A stretch of DNA of 64,000 bases from Mariniflexile litorale (GCF_031128465.2 NZ_CP155618.1:753501-817500); one strand, 5' to 3'. Shown: positions 46,874 to 55,769, counted from the first letter of the stretch. Translations and numbers: made by a program. The notes: generated from the letters alone by a model not told the origin.

Positions 46874-48790
46874 CTATTTCATTGGCTCTTTATTTTTGTT
46901 AAACAATTCATTTTTTGTGATTATATTTTTCATTTGTTGTTTTATTTCCTTTATTGCTGTTGATGATTTTTTTATCTCTTTGCCTAAAATTACTTTAGCT
47001 ATTTTAACTGCTTTTTCCTTTTGCCCAATTTCATCATATAATTTTGCTAACAAATACAATGGGTAAAACCTAGTAGGTATCATATTAGAAGCATGTATAT
47101 AGGCTATTTCTGATTCCTTATATTGTTTATTATTTTTATAAGCATCGCCTAAAGCCGTTTCTATAATAGTAGTATTTAAATGTATCTTAGCTCGTTCTAA
47201 AATTTGTATCGCTTTTTCATCTTGTTTATAAATGGATAAGGTTTTGCCGTAATTCATTAAAAACTCACCATTGTCTTTCAATTCAGGAAAAGCTTCCTCG
47301 TATGCTTCTATTGCAGTTTCATAATCTCCATATTGATAACTGTTTAAAGCGAATTGCCAATTTTTAAAGCTTTCACTTAAACTATTTATATACTTAAAGC
47401 TAAAAACTGTTATTATTAAAATACAACCAACCACTAAAGTTTTTAGAGAAATTATTATAGGAACATTTACTTTAAAATTTTGAAATAGCTTTGTTTTATT
47501 TTGGTCCAACTTAGCAAGACCTGATAATAAAATAACCATGATAAGTTTAATAGGTAGAATTTCCATGGGATAAGAAAAGAAGGCAAATACACCAATAGTT
47601 AGTAAGCTTATTTTTATTATAATACCTAACTCATTCCTTTCTTTTACATCTGCCGTTTTGATTTTGATAATAAAAAACAAAACAAACAGTAATATTATGA
47701 AACCAAATACGCCTTGTTCGGTTATAAATTGAATGAATTCATTGAAGGCATAATAAGTATTATCAGCTACTAAAGTCTCTTTAGTTTCTCCATGTTGTGA
47801 AAAATAATTAGCTTGATGGTTCATATAGTGAGCCTTAAAACGATCAAGGCCTACACCACAAACAGGATTTTCTTTTATTATTTCGGTAGAGACTTTCCAA
47901 ATAAATAATCGACCATCCGAAGATCCTTGTTTAAAAAGATAAATACCTAATAGGCTTACTCCAATTATCAATATACAACCTGTGATTAAAATTGATTTTG
48001 TTAAATTGGTATATTTATTAAAAAGCCGTTTTATAACTCTATAGCGATATTCTAACAATAGGCAACTACTTATTATTACAGCTAGCCATGATCCTCTAGA
48101 TTGCGATGCTGGTATAACCAATAAAATACTTACCACGCCAAACATGGGTATATAGTTAAAAATGTATTGGAACATCTTTTTTAAAAATACAGAGCCACTT
48201 TTTGATCGCATTTGCTCTATTATGTTTGCGTTAAACAAATACATTCCCAAAGTTATTGGCCATACAGCCGAAAGAAAGCCAGCATAAGGCCCTGGGTTAA
48301 AAAAACTACCTGTCATTCTAAACCCAGAATGATTAGATGGATAGTATTCCAGCAATTGTAAATTACCATATATTGCTTGGATAATTCCTGAAACGACAAC
48401 CATCAATAGCAAACAAACATAATTTTTATTGGAAAGATTTCTTAAAACGATATACAAAACACCTAACCCCACTAATTCCATAAATCGGATTGAGAAACTT
48501 AAATTAGTTTGAATGACATATCTATTTAATGTAATAAATGTTAAAAAAATAAAAAGTACAATATCCAATTTAGAAGGTGAAAATGAAATAGCTTTAGTGA
48601 ATACTATCTTGAGACCATATAAACATAGCAACACTAAACAACTATATTGAAAGCAAATAAACTTGCTTGTAACTGTGGGTTGTACATATCCAGATAGATT
48701 AATTTGGGGTAATACCAAGAAAAGCAAAGACACAAAAACTACAATAGCGAATTTTGGCAAACTTGTTAAAACATTTGTACTTTCCTTCAT
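46874..48790 (-). CDS. O-antigen ligase-like (Wzy_C) membrane protein with C-terminal TPRs
   Basis: The 638-residue protein has about ten to twelve membrane segments in residues 1-460, a Wzy_C/O-antigen-ligase-type central stretch (PASQSRGSWLAVIISSCLLL, ENPVCGVGLDRFKAHYMNHQ), and TPR units at about 475-610 (YGDYETAIEAYEEAFPELKD, EIGQKEKAVKIAKVILG). Such proteins transfer sugar chains to acceptors; the family includes enzymes that glycosylate proteins. It lies at the head of the peptide 2 cassette, and two broken copies of its 3' end lie near peptide 1. A role in modifying the peptides is an inference; it could also serve cell-surface polysaccharide. Confidence 0.82.
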   Translation of the reverse strand: MKESTNVLTSLPKFAIVVFVSLLFLVLPQINLSGYVQPTVTSKFICFQYSCLVLLCLYGLKIVFTKAISFSPSKLDIVLFIFLTFITLNRYVIQTNLSFSIRFMELVGLGVLYIVLRNLSNKNYVCLLLMVVVSGIIQAIYGNLQLLEYYPSNHSGFRMTGSFFNPGPYAGFLSAVWPITLGMYLFNANIIEQMRSKSGSVFLKKMFQYIFNYIPMFGVVSILLVIPASQSRGSWLAVIISSCLLLEYRYRVIKRLFNKYTNLTKSILITGCILIIGVSLLGIYLFKQGSSDGRLFIWKVSTEIIKENPVCGVGLDRFKAHYMNHQANYFSQHGETKETLVADNTYYAFNEFIQFITEQGVFGFIILLFVLFFIIKIKTADVKERNELGIIIKISLLTIGVFAFFSYPMEILPIKLIMVILLSGLAKLDQNKTKLFQNFKVNVPIIISLKTLVVGCILIITVFSFKYINSLSESFKNWQFALNSYQYGDYETAIEAYEEAFPELKDNGEFLMNYGKTLSIYKQDEKAIQILERAKIHLNTTIIETALGDAYKNNKQYKESEIAYIHASNMIPTRFYPLYLLAKLYDEIGQKEKAVKIAKVILGKEIKKSSTAIKEIKQQMKNIITKNELFNKNKEPMK

Positions 48791-49562
48791 TTTGGTAAAA
48801 TATGCACTCTTAAAGTTGTAATTGTTTTAGCACAATATAAATTTATATATGCTTTTTACTACGCAATAAATTACCTAAAATTGATACTATATTACCAAAT
48901 CAATAAAAAATGTGAAACTTATAACTATTATAATTCGCTTTAGATAAATTTCATTAAACATTTAAGGATATAATTTTATAAAAAAGCCACTGATTTTTAT
49001 CAAGTTGTCTATGAAATTTGATAGGCTCTGCCTATCGGATTTTGTAGAGCAAGAGGGTAACACGCTGCGCGATGTTACATTTACACAACAATCTGTTTTT
49101 CATCAACTTATTTACTTATCGAATTATGTTTTTCCGTGAATTTTTAGTAAAAAAGCTTTGTAACCCCTATAAAACCTAGAATCTTTTAGTAAAAAATCAC
49201 GGAATTCCTAAAATTTGACCCTATTTAAGGTAATTTGATGGTATTGAACCTATGTGGTTACAAAGGCTACCGCGCTCGTTTTGGGGCGAGCTTGGTCCAT
49301 TTTTAAAGTGATGGATTCCCCTCGCTCAATGTAGAACCAATACAAAAAATCGTTTTTAAAAAGCCAGACCCTAAATCCATCCCTTTAAAAACGTATGAAC
49401 ATATATGCCGCTGAACACCTTTACCCTTGCCGACCAAGGGCAGTGCCTTGCACGGTGTCCGTTGGCATTAATCTTGTGATTTTCTCTGGGCTTTTAGGCT
49501 TTTTGTTCCTTGTTAGAATTTCTGTGATCTTAATTTAGGAGTATAATTCGAGTGAATTATTT
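48791..49562. other. Long non-coding stretch of island B next to the integrase
   Basis: No supportable gene lies in these ~770 bases. They hold the promoter area of the ligase/TPR gene, the inverted repeat at 49057-49078 inside the element shared with island A, and GC-richer sequence at 49260-49500 with short inverted repeats such as gctcg/cgagc (49273-49291). The base composition of the latter differs from the rest of the island and looks like functional DNA of a mobile element, but I cannot say which. Confidence 0.45.
49048..49078. repeat. 15-base element shared with island A plus perfect inverted repeat
   Basis: agcaagagggtaaca (49048-49062) is exact in both islands (compare 23201-23215). 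Here gtaaca (49057-49062) and tgttac (49073-49078) are perfect inverted partners 10 nt apart. The setting is non-coding and near the integrase end, as often for transfer origins. No relaxase is present in the window. Confidence 0.5.
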
Positions 49563-50817
49563 CTAAACAACACAACTATTGTTTTGATTCGCTGAAATTT
49601 TTGTAACTTCTCTTTTTTTGATCCGTTCCTGTAGATTGTTTATATCCTCGCTTATCTTGGTTTCCACTACCCTAGCATAGATTTGGGTCGTCGATAACTT
49701 TGTATGTCCCAAAAGCTTTGACACTGTTTCTATGGGTACGCCGTTAGACAGTAAAACAGTGGTTGCAAAGGCATGTCTGGCAATGTGGAAAGTCAGGTTA
49801 TTCCTTATTCCACAAACATCGGCTATATCTCCTTTAAATACGAATTCAACTTTTGGTTTGAGATTGTTGGGAATAAGTTTTGTTTTACTGTAGTGCTTGG
49901 ATTTGATTTATAAGTTTCTATAATCTTCAAGGCTTTGGTCAGTAATGGTATCTTTACTGGAACGCTCGTTTTTTCCCTTTGTGAATAGATCCATTGCTTT
50001 CCGTCTATACCTATACATAGGTTATCGGTCGTTAAATTCATGACATCGCCATAGGATAAGCCTGTATAACAACTGAACACGAACAGGTTCTTTATCAATC
50101 CCAGCCTTGGAATTGTAAATGACTTGTTCTCTATGCTTTGCAGTTCTTCCAAGGTCAGGAAGCCCCTTTCCTTCTTTTCGTATTTCGCCTCAAACTTCAT
50201 GAATGGATCCTTGTCCAACCATTCCATTTTAAAGGCAAGGCTCACCATTTTCCTTAATCTTTCAATATGTTTCATAACGGTATTGTTTCCATTTTTTCCT
50301 GGTGCCTCAAAAAACGCTCAAAGTCAATGATGAACTTATATCCTAGTTCCGAGAGGTACATGTCCGTTGTCCTGTGCTTTTGCTTTAGAAAGAGAAGGAT
50401 ATACTTGTGTGTCGTGAAATAGTTCTTTTGTGTGCCCCATCGCAGGGTGTCCTTCATGTGGGTATTGTGGTACTCTATGATATCCGAAAGTGAATGGCGG
50501 TCTTCTTCATTACCAAGGAAATGTGCCTTAATGATGTTCGAGCTTACCTGCTTGTTACCGCTTTGCAGTTTTTGATAGCATTCAAATAGCTTGGCATTGA
50601 CCTGCTCTATAAAATTGTTGAACTGTTTGTTTTCCTCGCTTAATCCTTTTAGCCTGTTCTTGTTGGTATCCCAATCTGAAATGGTTACTTTTCTTTTAAG
50701 GGAAAGTTCCGCGCGTTTGCCATTTACGGTGATTCGAGCATAGAGGGGTGCCTGTCTGTTTTTGGTATTGGCTTGCCTTAGCCAAAACAGGATACTGAAG
50801 GTGTTTGAATGTGTCAT
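49563..50817 (-). pseudogene. Tyrosine integrase of island B, inactivated by two frameshifts
   Basis: Read through in three frames, this gives a full-length relative of the island A integrase: arm-binding start (MTHSNTFSILFWLRQANTKN), core domain, CYTGLSYGDVMNL, then FHIARHAFATTV, LLGHTKL and TTQIYARV with the catalytic Tyr, ending with TAG at 49563. The first break (near 50285) is a one-base loss in an A-run where FERFLRHQEK should continue with NGNNTVMKH. The second (near 49833) is a two-base TA duplication after SYLKEI, before ADVCGIRNN. The Arg I position is Ser (TGLSY), as in island A's enzyme. A homopolymer sequencing error could explain the first break, but hardly both. Confidence 0.9.
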
Positions 50818-50963
50818 AATCTTTCATTTTTAAATTAAACATTAAAAACAAAAGTCAAATCAAGTCATTCGGTTACCTTTTTTATGGGTTTCCACGTGTG
50901 GTAACCGAATTGGTCACTTTTTTTACCAAACCAATACAAATTAAATGTGACCCTTTAAAATGC

Positions 50964-50997
50964 AAAAACTTGATAATCATTCGATTACCAAGTTTTT
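50964..50997 (-). terminator. Terminator of tRNA-Pro (att hairpin, copy 3)
   Basis: The outer arms are aaaaacttg (50964-50972) and caagttttt (50989-50997); the inner arms taatc and gatta surround a 4-nt loop. It lies 23 nt past the tRNA-Pro 3' end, reading on the tRNA strand with a run of T at its end. It matches the hairpins next to the other two core copies in plan and distance but not in arm sequence. Confidence 0.75.
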
Positions 50998-51020
50998 ATT
51001 ACTATTTGATTTCTTAAAAA

Positions 51021-51034
51021 GTCGGGGTGGCAGG
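51021..51034. repeat. att core copy 3 (right end of island B, inside tRNA-Pro)
   Basis: gtcggggtggcagg covers the last 13 bases of tRNA-Pro (acceptor and part of the T arm) plus one base outside. It is the intact chromosomal half-site from which copies 1 and 2 derive. Confidence 0.92.
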
Positions 51035-51096
51035 ATTCGAACCTGCGACCTCCTGCTCCCAAAGCAGGCGCGATAACCGGGCTACGCTACACCCCG
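51022..51096 (-). tRNA. tRNA-Pro (anticodon TGG)
   Basis: On the minus strand the acceptor stem CGGGGTG pairs with CACCCCG, the anticodon arm is CCTGC-TTTGGGA-GCAGG with TGG at 51059-51061, and the T arm contains GGTTCGAATCC. CCA is not encoded. The gene is intact; island B is inserted at its 3' end. Confidence 0.97.
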
Positions 51097-51227
51097 TAAA
51101 TATTTTCTTGTAACGGGATGCAAATATACTTTTTTATACAATAATCGCACTAAATATTCTGTTTAATTTTAAAAAAACTATTTTTAAGTTTTTTTAAACA
51201 AAATCGCTTAACCCTCTTTTTAAAATA

Positions 51228-53525
51228 ATGGCGCAACCAAATTCTTTCATTTTAAAAAAGGCATTGTTCTTTAGTTTCTTTTTGATGACTTTTTCGCACA
51301 GCTATTGCCAACAAACTCTGAAAGGGAAAATTATTGATAGTGAAAACGGAACGCCTATTGCTAGTGTAACAATTAAAAATTCTCAAAACAATAAAATTGT
51401 AATTTCAAATACTTTAGGTGAGTTTGAAGTGCAAGAATCTGGAATTTATCAATTTATAAAGATAGGTTATCAAGAAAAAAACGAACCGTTAAATTCTGGT
51501 TTTACAATTATTCAACTGGAATTAAATCCTTCAAATTTAAAAGAGATTATAGTAACCGCAAATCATATCCCTCAAAAATTAAAAAAATCAAATACAACTA
51601 TTGATATTATCACTCCTAAAGATATGGAACGTGGAAACACAACGAATGTCATGGATGTTTTAAACAGAGTTCCTAGTGTATTTATGCAATCGGGATCTTT
51701 AAATACCAATAAAATTTCCATTAGAGGTATTGGCTCAAGAAACCTATATGGAACTTCAAAAATCAGAGCCTATTTTCAAGATATCCCACTCACTTCTGGA
51801 AGCGGAGAAACAACAATTGAAGATTTTGAATTAGGTTCTATCTCTCGAATGGAAATCATCAAAGGTGCAGGTTCCAGTATTTACGGTGCAGGTTTAGGCG
51901 GCACCATCCATTTAATTCCTAAAAATGCTTCTCTAAACCAAACGGATGTTCAAAGCGATATATCTTTTGGTTCTTTTGGGCTCATGAAAGGTGTTTTAAA
52001 TATTAATTATGGTGCTACAAAAAATAGTTTTAGAGCTATTTACAGTAACACCCATAGTGATGGTTACAGGGATAATAATGAATACAACCGACAAACGTTC
52101 ACCATAAACTCTAATCACTTTTTAAATAATAAAGATGATATAACATTGTTAGCCAGCTATGTCGATTTAAAAGGATTTATTCCAAGTTCAATTAATGAAA
52201 ATGATTATTTAAATAATCCTAAATCAGCAGCTTTTACTTGGGCACAGTCTAAAGGTTATGAAGATTCGAAACGTGGTATTATTGGTGGTTCTTGGAATCA
52301 TCATTATAATAGTAACGTAAAGCAAGCAACCAGTGTTTTCGCATCTTTTAAAGAGGCTTACGAACCAAGACCTTTTGATATTTTAACAGAAAACACATCT
52401 GCTATTGGAATAAGAAGTCGAATTTTAGGTACATTCAAAAAACTAAATTGGACACTTGGCGGTGAATTATTTAAAGACTCCTATAAATCAAGAAACTTTG
52501 AAAATTTATATCAAGATTATCCCTCAGGAACTGGTAGTGTTGAAGGCGATAAATTCTCAGACTTTAAAGAAAATCGCAGTTATTATAACCTCTTTTTCGA
52601 AACCAATTACAACCTTTCGGAAAAAATGACGCTTTCGGTTGGGTTTAATTTCAATAAAACATCTTACGACTTACTTGACCGATTTGTTTCAGATGAAAAC
52701 CCAGACCAAACGGGTACTTACAAATTCAAAGGTATGCTATCTCCCAAATTTGGTGTTTCACATATATTTACCGATAACATTAGTGTTTATTCCAATATAA
52801 GTCATGGGTTTTCACCACCCACAACTGCCGAAACATTACTACCAGATGGTTTAATCAATGCAAACATAAAGCCAGAAACTGGTTGGAATTTAGAAATAGG
52901 GACACGCTCATCTTTCATTAATAATCGTCTACAAATTAACTTGGCATTATACAAATTAGACGTGCGTAATCTTTTAGTTGCCAGAAGAACCGGAGACGAC
53001 CAATTTATTGGAGTAAACGCTGGAAAGACCCAACACAATGGTTTGGAATTGGTTATAAAACACCAATGGCTACAACAGGAAACCGTATCACTAAATCAAT
53101 ATGTATCTTACACACTTAACGATTTTAAGTTTAAAGAGTTTGTTGATGATGGAAACAATTTTTCTGGAAACAAATTAACTGGTGTCCCTTCAAACCTTTT
53201 AAATACAGGCATGGATTTTGATACTCAATTAGGCATTTACACAACTATTAATTACCAGTATGTTGGACAAATTCCTATGACAGATACGAACTCGCTGTTC
53301 ACTAAAGATTATAGCTTAACAAATATAAAATTGGGCTATAAACATTTTATTAATAAATGTTTTAAGGTAAACGCCTATTTTGGTTTGGATAATATTTTTA
53401 ACACCCATTATGCATCGCAAATATTAATTAATGCAACTGGCTTTGGTGGTGCAGCTCCTAGGTATTATTACCCTGGAAATCCAACAAATTATTATACTGG
53501 GATTAACATAAGTTATATGTTTTAA
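51228..53525 (+). CDS. TonB-dependent outer-membrane receptor
   Basis: The 765-residue protein has a signal peptide (cleavage near SYCQ), a carboxypeptidase-like N-terminal domain (GKIIDSENGTPIASVTIKNS), a plug (NVMDVLNRVPSVFMQSG, ISIRGIGSRNLYGTSKIRAY, GAGSSIYGAGLGGTIHLIPK) and a 22-strand type barrel closing with GINISYMF. It is of the siderophore/vitamin-receptor size rather than SusC size and has no SusD partner. The next gene starts 24 nt downstream and encodes a PQQ-type sugar dehydrogenase, so it may import PQQ, a metal or the sugar; this is only suggested by operon position. Confidence 0.93.
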   Translation: MAQPNSFILKKALFFSFFLMTFSHSYCQQTLKGKIIDSENGTPIASVTIKNSQNNKIVISNTLGEFEVQESGIYQFIKIGYQEKNEPLNSGFTIIQLELNPSNLKEIIVTANHIPQKLKKSNTTIDIITPKDMERGNTTNVMDVLNRVPSVFMQSGSLNTNKISIRGIGSRNLYGTSKIRAYFQDIPLTSGSGETTIEDFELGSISRMEIIKGAGSSIYGAGLGGTIHLIPKNASLNQTDVQSDISFGSFGLMKGVLNINYGATKNSFRAIYSNTHSDGYRDNNEYNRQTFTINSNHFLNNKDDITLLASYVDLKGFIPSSINENDYLNNPKSAAFTWAQSKGYEDSKRGIIGGSWNHHYNSNVKQATSVFASFKEAYEPRPFDILTENTSAIGIRSRILGTFKKLNWTLGGELFKDSYKSRNFENLYQDYPSGTGSVEGDKFSDFKENRSYYNLFFETNYNLSEKMTLSVGFNFNKTSYDLLDRFVSDENPDQTGTYKFKGMLSPKFGVSHIFTDNISVYSNISHGFSPPTTAETLLPDGLINANIKPETGWNLEIGTRSSFINNRLQINLALYKLDVRNLLVARRTGDDQFIGVNAGKTQHNGLELVIKHQWLQQETVSLNQYVSYTLNDFKFKEFVDDGNNFSGNKLTGVPSNLLNTGMDFDTQLGIYTTINYQYVGQIPMTDTNSLFTKDYSLTNIKLGYKHFINKCFKVNAYFGLDNIFNTHYASQILINATGFGGAAPRYYYPGNPTNYYTGINISYMF

Positions 53526-53549
53526 CTAAATTTATATCAAAAAACAAAT

Positions 53550-54674
53550 ATGAAACAGTTACATTTTTTATTAGCAGTAGTTTTAATCTCATTAAACGCT
53601 TGTGCTCAACAATCCGAATCTGAAGTAAAAGCCCAAGATCCTGAAAACGTAAATTATACAACAGAATTAATTGTTTCAGATATAAATATACCTTGGGGCA
53701 TAGCATTTTTACCAGATAGCAGCATGCTAATAACAGAAAAAGCAGGCGAACTTATTCATTTTAAAAATGGAACAAAAACTTTAATTGAAGGGGTCCCTGA
53801 AATTTATCTACGTGGTCAAGGTGGTTTTATGGGCATCAAATTACACCCAAATTACGAAACCAATGGATGGATTTATTTCTCTTACGCTTCTGCGGAAGGT
53901 GAAGGAGAGGGTGGCAATACTGCCATTATGCGAGCCAAATTAAAAAACAACGCCTTAACTGAAAAAGAAGTGCTATACAAAGCATCACCAAACTCTAAAA
54001 AAGGACAACATTTTGGCTCTCGTATAGAATTTGATAATGATGGCTATTTATACTTCTCTATTGGAGAACGTGGTGACCGCGATGTAAACCCACAAGACAT
54101 CACGCGCGATTGTGGTAAAATTTACCGACTTCATGACGATGGACGTATCCCTACAGACAACCCTTTTGTTAATTCAGAAAACGCAAAACCCGCCATTTAT
54201 AGTTATGGACACAGAAATCCACAAGGATTAATAAAAAACCCAGAAACTGGAGCCATTTGGGAGCATGAACACGGGCCACAAGGTGGTGATGAAATCAACA
54301 TCATCCAAAAAGGAAAAAACTATGGGTGGCCTGTTATATCGTATGGTATTAACTACAGCGGAACGTCTTTTACTGATATTACTGAAAAAGAAGGCATGGA
54401 ACAACCTCTTTTTTATTGGGTACCTTCTATTGCTCCCAGCGGAATGGCATTTGTTACATCAAATAAATACCCCAATTGGAAAGGCAATTTATTAGTAGGT
54501 TCACTTAAATTTGAATATTTAGAACGTCTGGTTTTAGACAACGGAAAAGTTGTTAAACGTGAAAAACTAATAGAAAAAACAGGTCGTATTAGAGATGTTG
54601 TCCAAGGTCCAGATGGCTATATTTATGTAGCTGTTGAAGGTAAAGGCATTGTAAAAATAGTTCCTGAAAATTAA
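53550..54674 (+). CDS. PQQ-dependent sugar dehydrogenase family lipoprotein
   Basis: The 374-residue protein has a lipobox (LISLNAC, Cys18) and the six-bladed GSDH/soluble aldose dehydrogenase propeller: PWGIAFLPDSSMLITEKAG at the start, GQGGFMGIKLHPNYETNG, HFGSRIEFDNDGYLYFSIGE, YSYGHRNPQGL and EHEHGPQGGDEINI, with the conserved His of the active site area. It oxidises aldoses at the cell surface or periplasm and needs an electron acceptor; the small cytochrome c encoded 15 nt downstream is the natural candidate. Confidence 0.9.
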   Translation: MKQLHFLLAVVLISLNACAQQSESEVKAQDPENVNYTTELIVSDINIPWGIAFLPDSSMLITEKAGELIHFKNGTKTLIEGVPEIYLRGQGGFMGIKLHPNYETNGWIYFSYASAEGEGEGGNTAIMRAKLKNNALTEKEVLYKASPNSKKGQHFGSRIEFDNDGYLYFSIGERGDRDVNPQDITRDCGKIYRLHDDGRIPTDNPFVNSENAKPAIYSYGHRNPQGLIKNPETGAIWEHEHGPQGGDEINIIQKGKNYGWPVISYGINYSGTSFTDITEKEGMEQPLFYWVPSIAPSGMAFVTSNKYPNWKGNLLVGSLKFEYLERLVLDNGKVVKREKLIEKTGRIRDVVQGPDGYIYVAVEGKGIVKIVPEN

Positions 54675-54689
54675 AAATAATAATTCTTT

Positions 54690-55097
54690 ATGAAATCACT
54701 CCTATTAAGTCTATTTGTAACACTTTCAGTTATATTCTCAAGTTTTTCACAAACCAACACCAATACATTAAAATCTAGCATAGAAAGAGGTCAAGAAATC
54801 TATACCGATTTTTGTATATCATGCCATCTTCCTAATGGAAAAGGTGTTGAAAGAATTTATCCTCCACTTGCCAATTCAGATTACCTCATCAAAAACAGAG
54901 AAGCAAGTATTAAAGCTATCAAATTTGGAATGAGTGGCGACATTGTTGTTAACGGGAAAAAATACAACAGTGTTATGGCTCCTTTGGGTTTAAGTGATGA
55001 CGAAGTGGCCGATGTTATGAACTACATCAGCAATAGCTGGGGCAATAAAAATGAAAAAATGGTTACTAAAGCTGAAGTTTCAAAAATCAAAAAATAA
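54690..55097 (+). CDS. Periplasmic c-type cytochrome
   Basis: The 135-residue protein has a signal peptide (MKSLLLSLFVTLSVIFSSFSQ) and a single haem-binding site CISCH, followed by LPNGKGVERIYPPL, with Met candidates for the axial ligand in SVMAPLGLSDDEVADVMNYI. It follows the sugar dehydrogenase gene by 15 nt and should accept its electrons and hand them to the respiratory chain. Confidence 0.92.
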   Translation: MKSLLLSLFVTLSVIFSSFSQTNTNTLKSSIERGQEIYTDFCISCHLPNGKGVERIYPPLANSDYLIKNREASIKAIKFGMSGDIVVNGKKYNSVMAPLGLSDDEVADVMNYISNSWGNKNEKMVTKAEVSKIKK

Positions 55098-55163
55098 AAT
55101 AACTCACAGTATTTGATTGACATTTAACTAACTTTGTAAAAGGTTAATTAAACAAAACTATTC

Positions 55164-55769
55164 ATGCTTATTATCGGAATCGCGGGTGGAACAGGCTGCG
55201 GCAAAACAACCGTTGTAAATCAAATACTTAACGAACTCCCAGAGGGTGAAGTTGGAGTTATATCACAAGATTCTTATTATAAAGATACGACGCACTTAAG
55301 TTACGACGAACGTATTAAAATAAATTTTGACCACCCTAGATCTATCGATTTTGAGCTTTTAGAAAGTCATCTTAAAGATTTAAAAAAAGGCATTCCTATA
55401 CACCAACCCGTATATTCTTTCGTTAAGCATAATAGAACGGGAGATACCATTTTTACACATCCAAGAAAAGTAATGATTGTGGAAGGTATTTTAATTTTAA
55501 CCCATCCAGAATTACGCGATATGTTTGATATTAAAATATTTGTACATGCCGATACTGACGAGCGTTTAATAAGAAGATTAAAACGTGATATTTCTGAACG
55601 TGGTAGAGATTTAGATGAAGTTTTAACACGTTATCAAAACACGTTAAAACCCATGCACGACCAATTTATAGAACCTATGAAAGAGTATGCAGACATTATT
55701 ATACCTAACAACAAACACAATACTGTTGCCATAGATATTGTTCGCACAATAATAAACAACAAACTATAA
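55164..55769 (+). CDS. udk: Uridine kinase
   Basis: The 201-residue enzyme phosphorylates uridine/cytidine to UMP/CMP in pyrimidine salvage. Walker A is GGTGCGKTT (10-18), followed by the usual ISQDSYYKD, DHPRSIDFELL and RLIRRLKRDISERGRDL segments; normal family length. Its stop is immediately followed by the start of the FtsB/DivIC gene (no gap). Confidence 0.95.
   Translation: MLIIGIAGGTGCGKTTVVNQILNELPEGEVGVISQDSYYKDTTHLSYDERIKINFDHPRSIDFELLESHLKDLKKGIPIHQPVYSFVKHNRTGDTIFTHPRKVMIVEGILILTHPELRDMFDIKIFVHADTDERLIRRLKRDISERGRDLDEVLTRYQNTLKPMHDQFIEPMKEYADIIIPNNKHNTVAIDIVRTIINNKL

Larger units (their letters stand above)
26888..51034. mobile_element. Integrative island B (peptide/export cassette) at tRNA-Pro
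   Basis: This is a 24.1-kb segment between att core copies 2 and 3, with its integrase (now a pseudogene, 49563-50817) next to the intact tRNA-Pro and reading inward. All cargo is on the minus strand. The cargo is devoted to exported peptides and proteins: NVEALA-like precursors, propeller lipoproteins, signal peptidase, RND pumps, ligase/TPR protein, metallopeptidase and transglutaminase-like lipoprotein. With a dead integrase and no transfer genes the island is probably fixed, unless mobilised by island A's integrase, which shares the att site. Confidence 0.85.

Noticed and set aside
49260-49500. Short minus-strand frame of about 38 codons in the GC-richer non-coding part of island B
   Set aside because: There is no start codon with ribosome site and no domain, and the composition looks like structured non-coding DNA.
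49823-50817. Programmed frameshifting in the island B integrase
   Set aside because: Two separate lesions exist, one of them a dinucleotide duplication without a slippery site, and the island A homologue has one uninterrupted frame.
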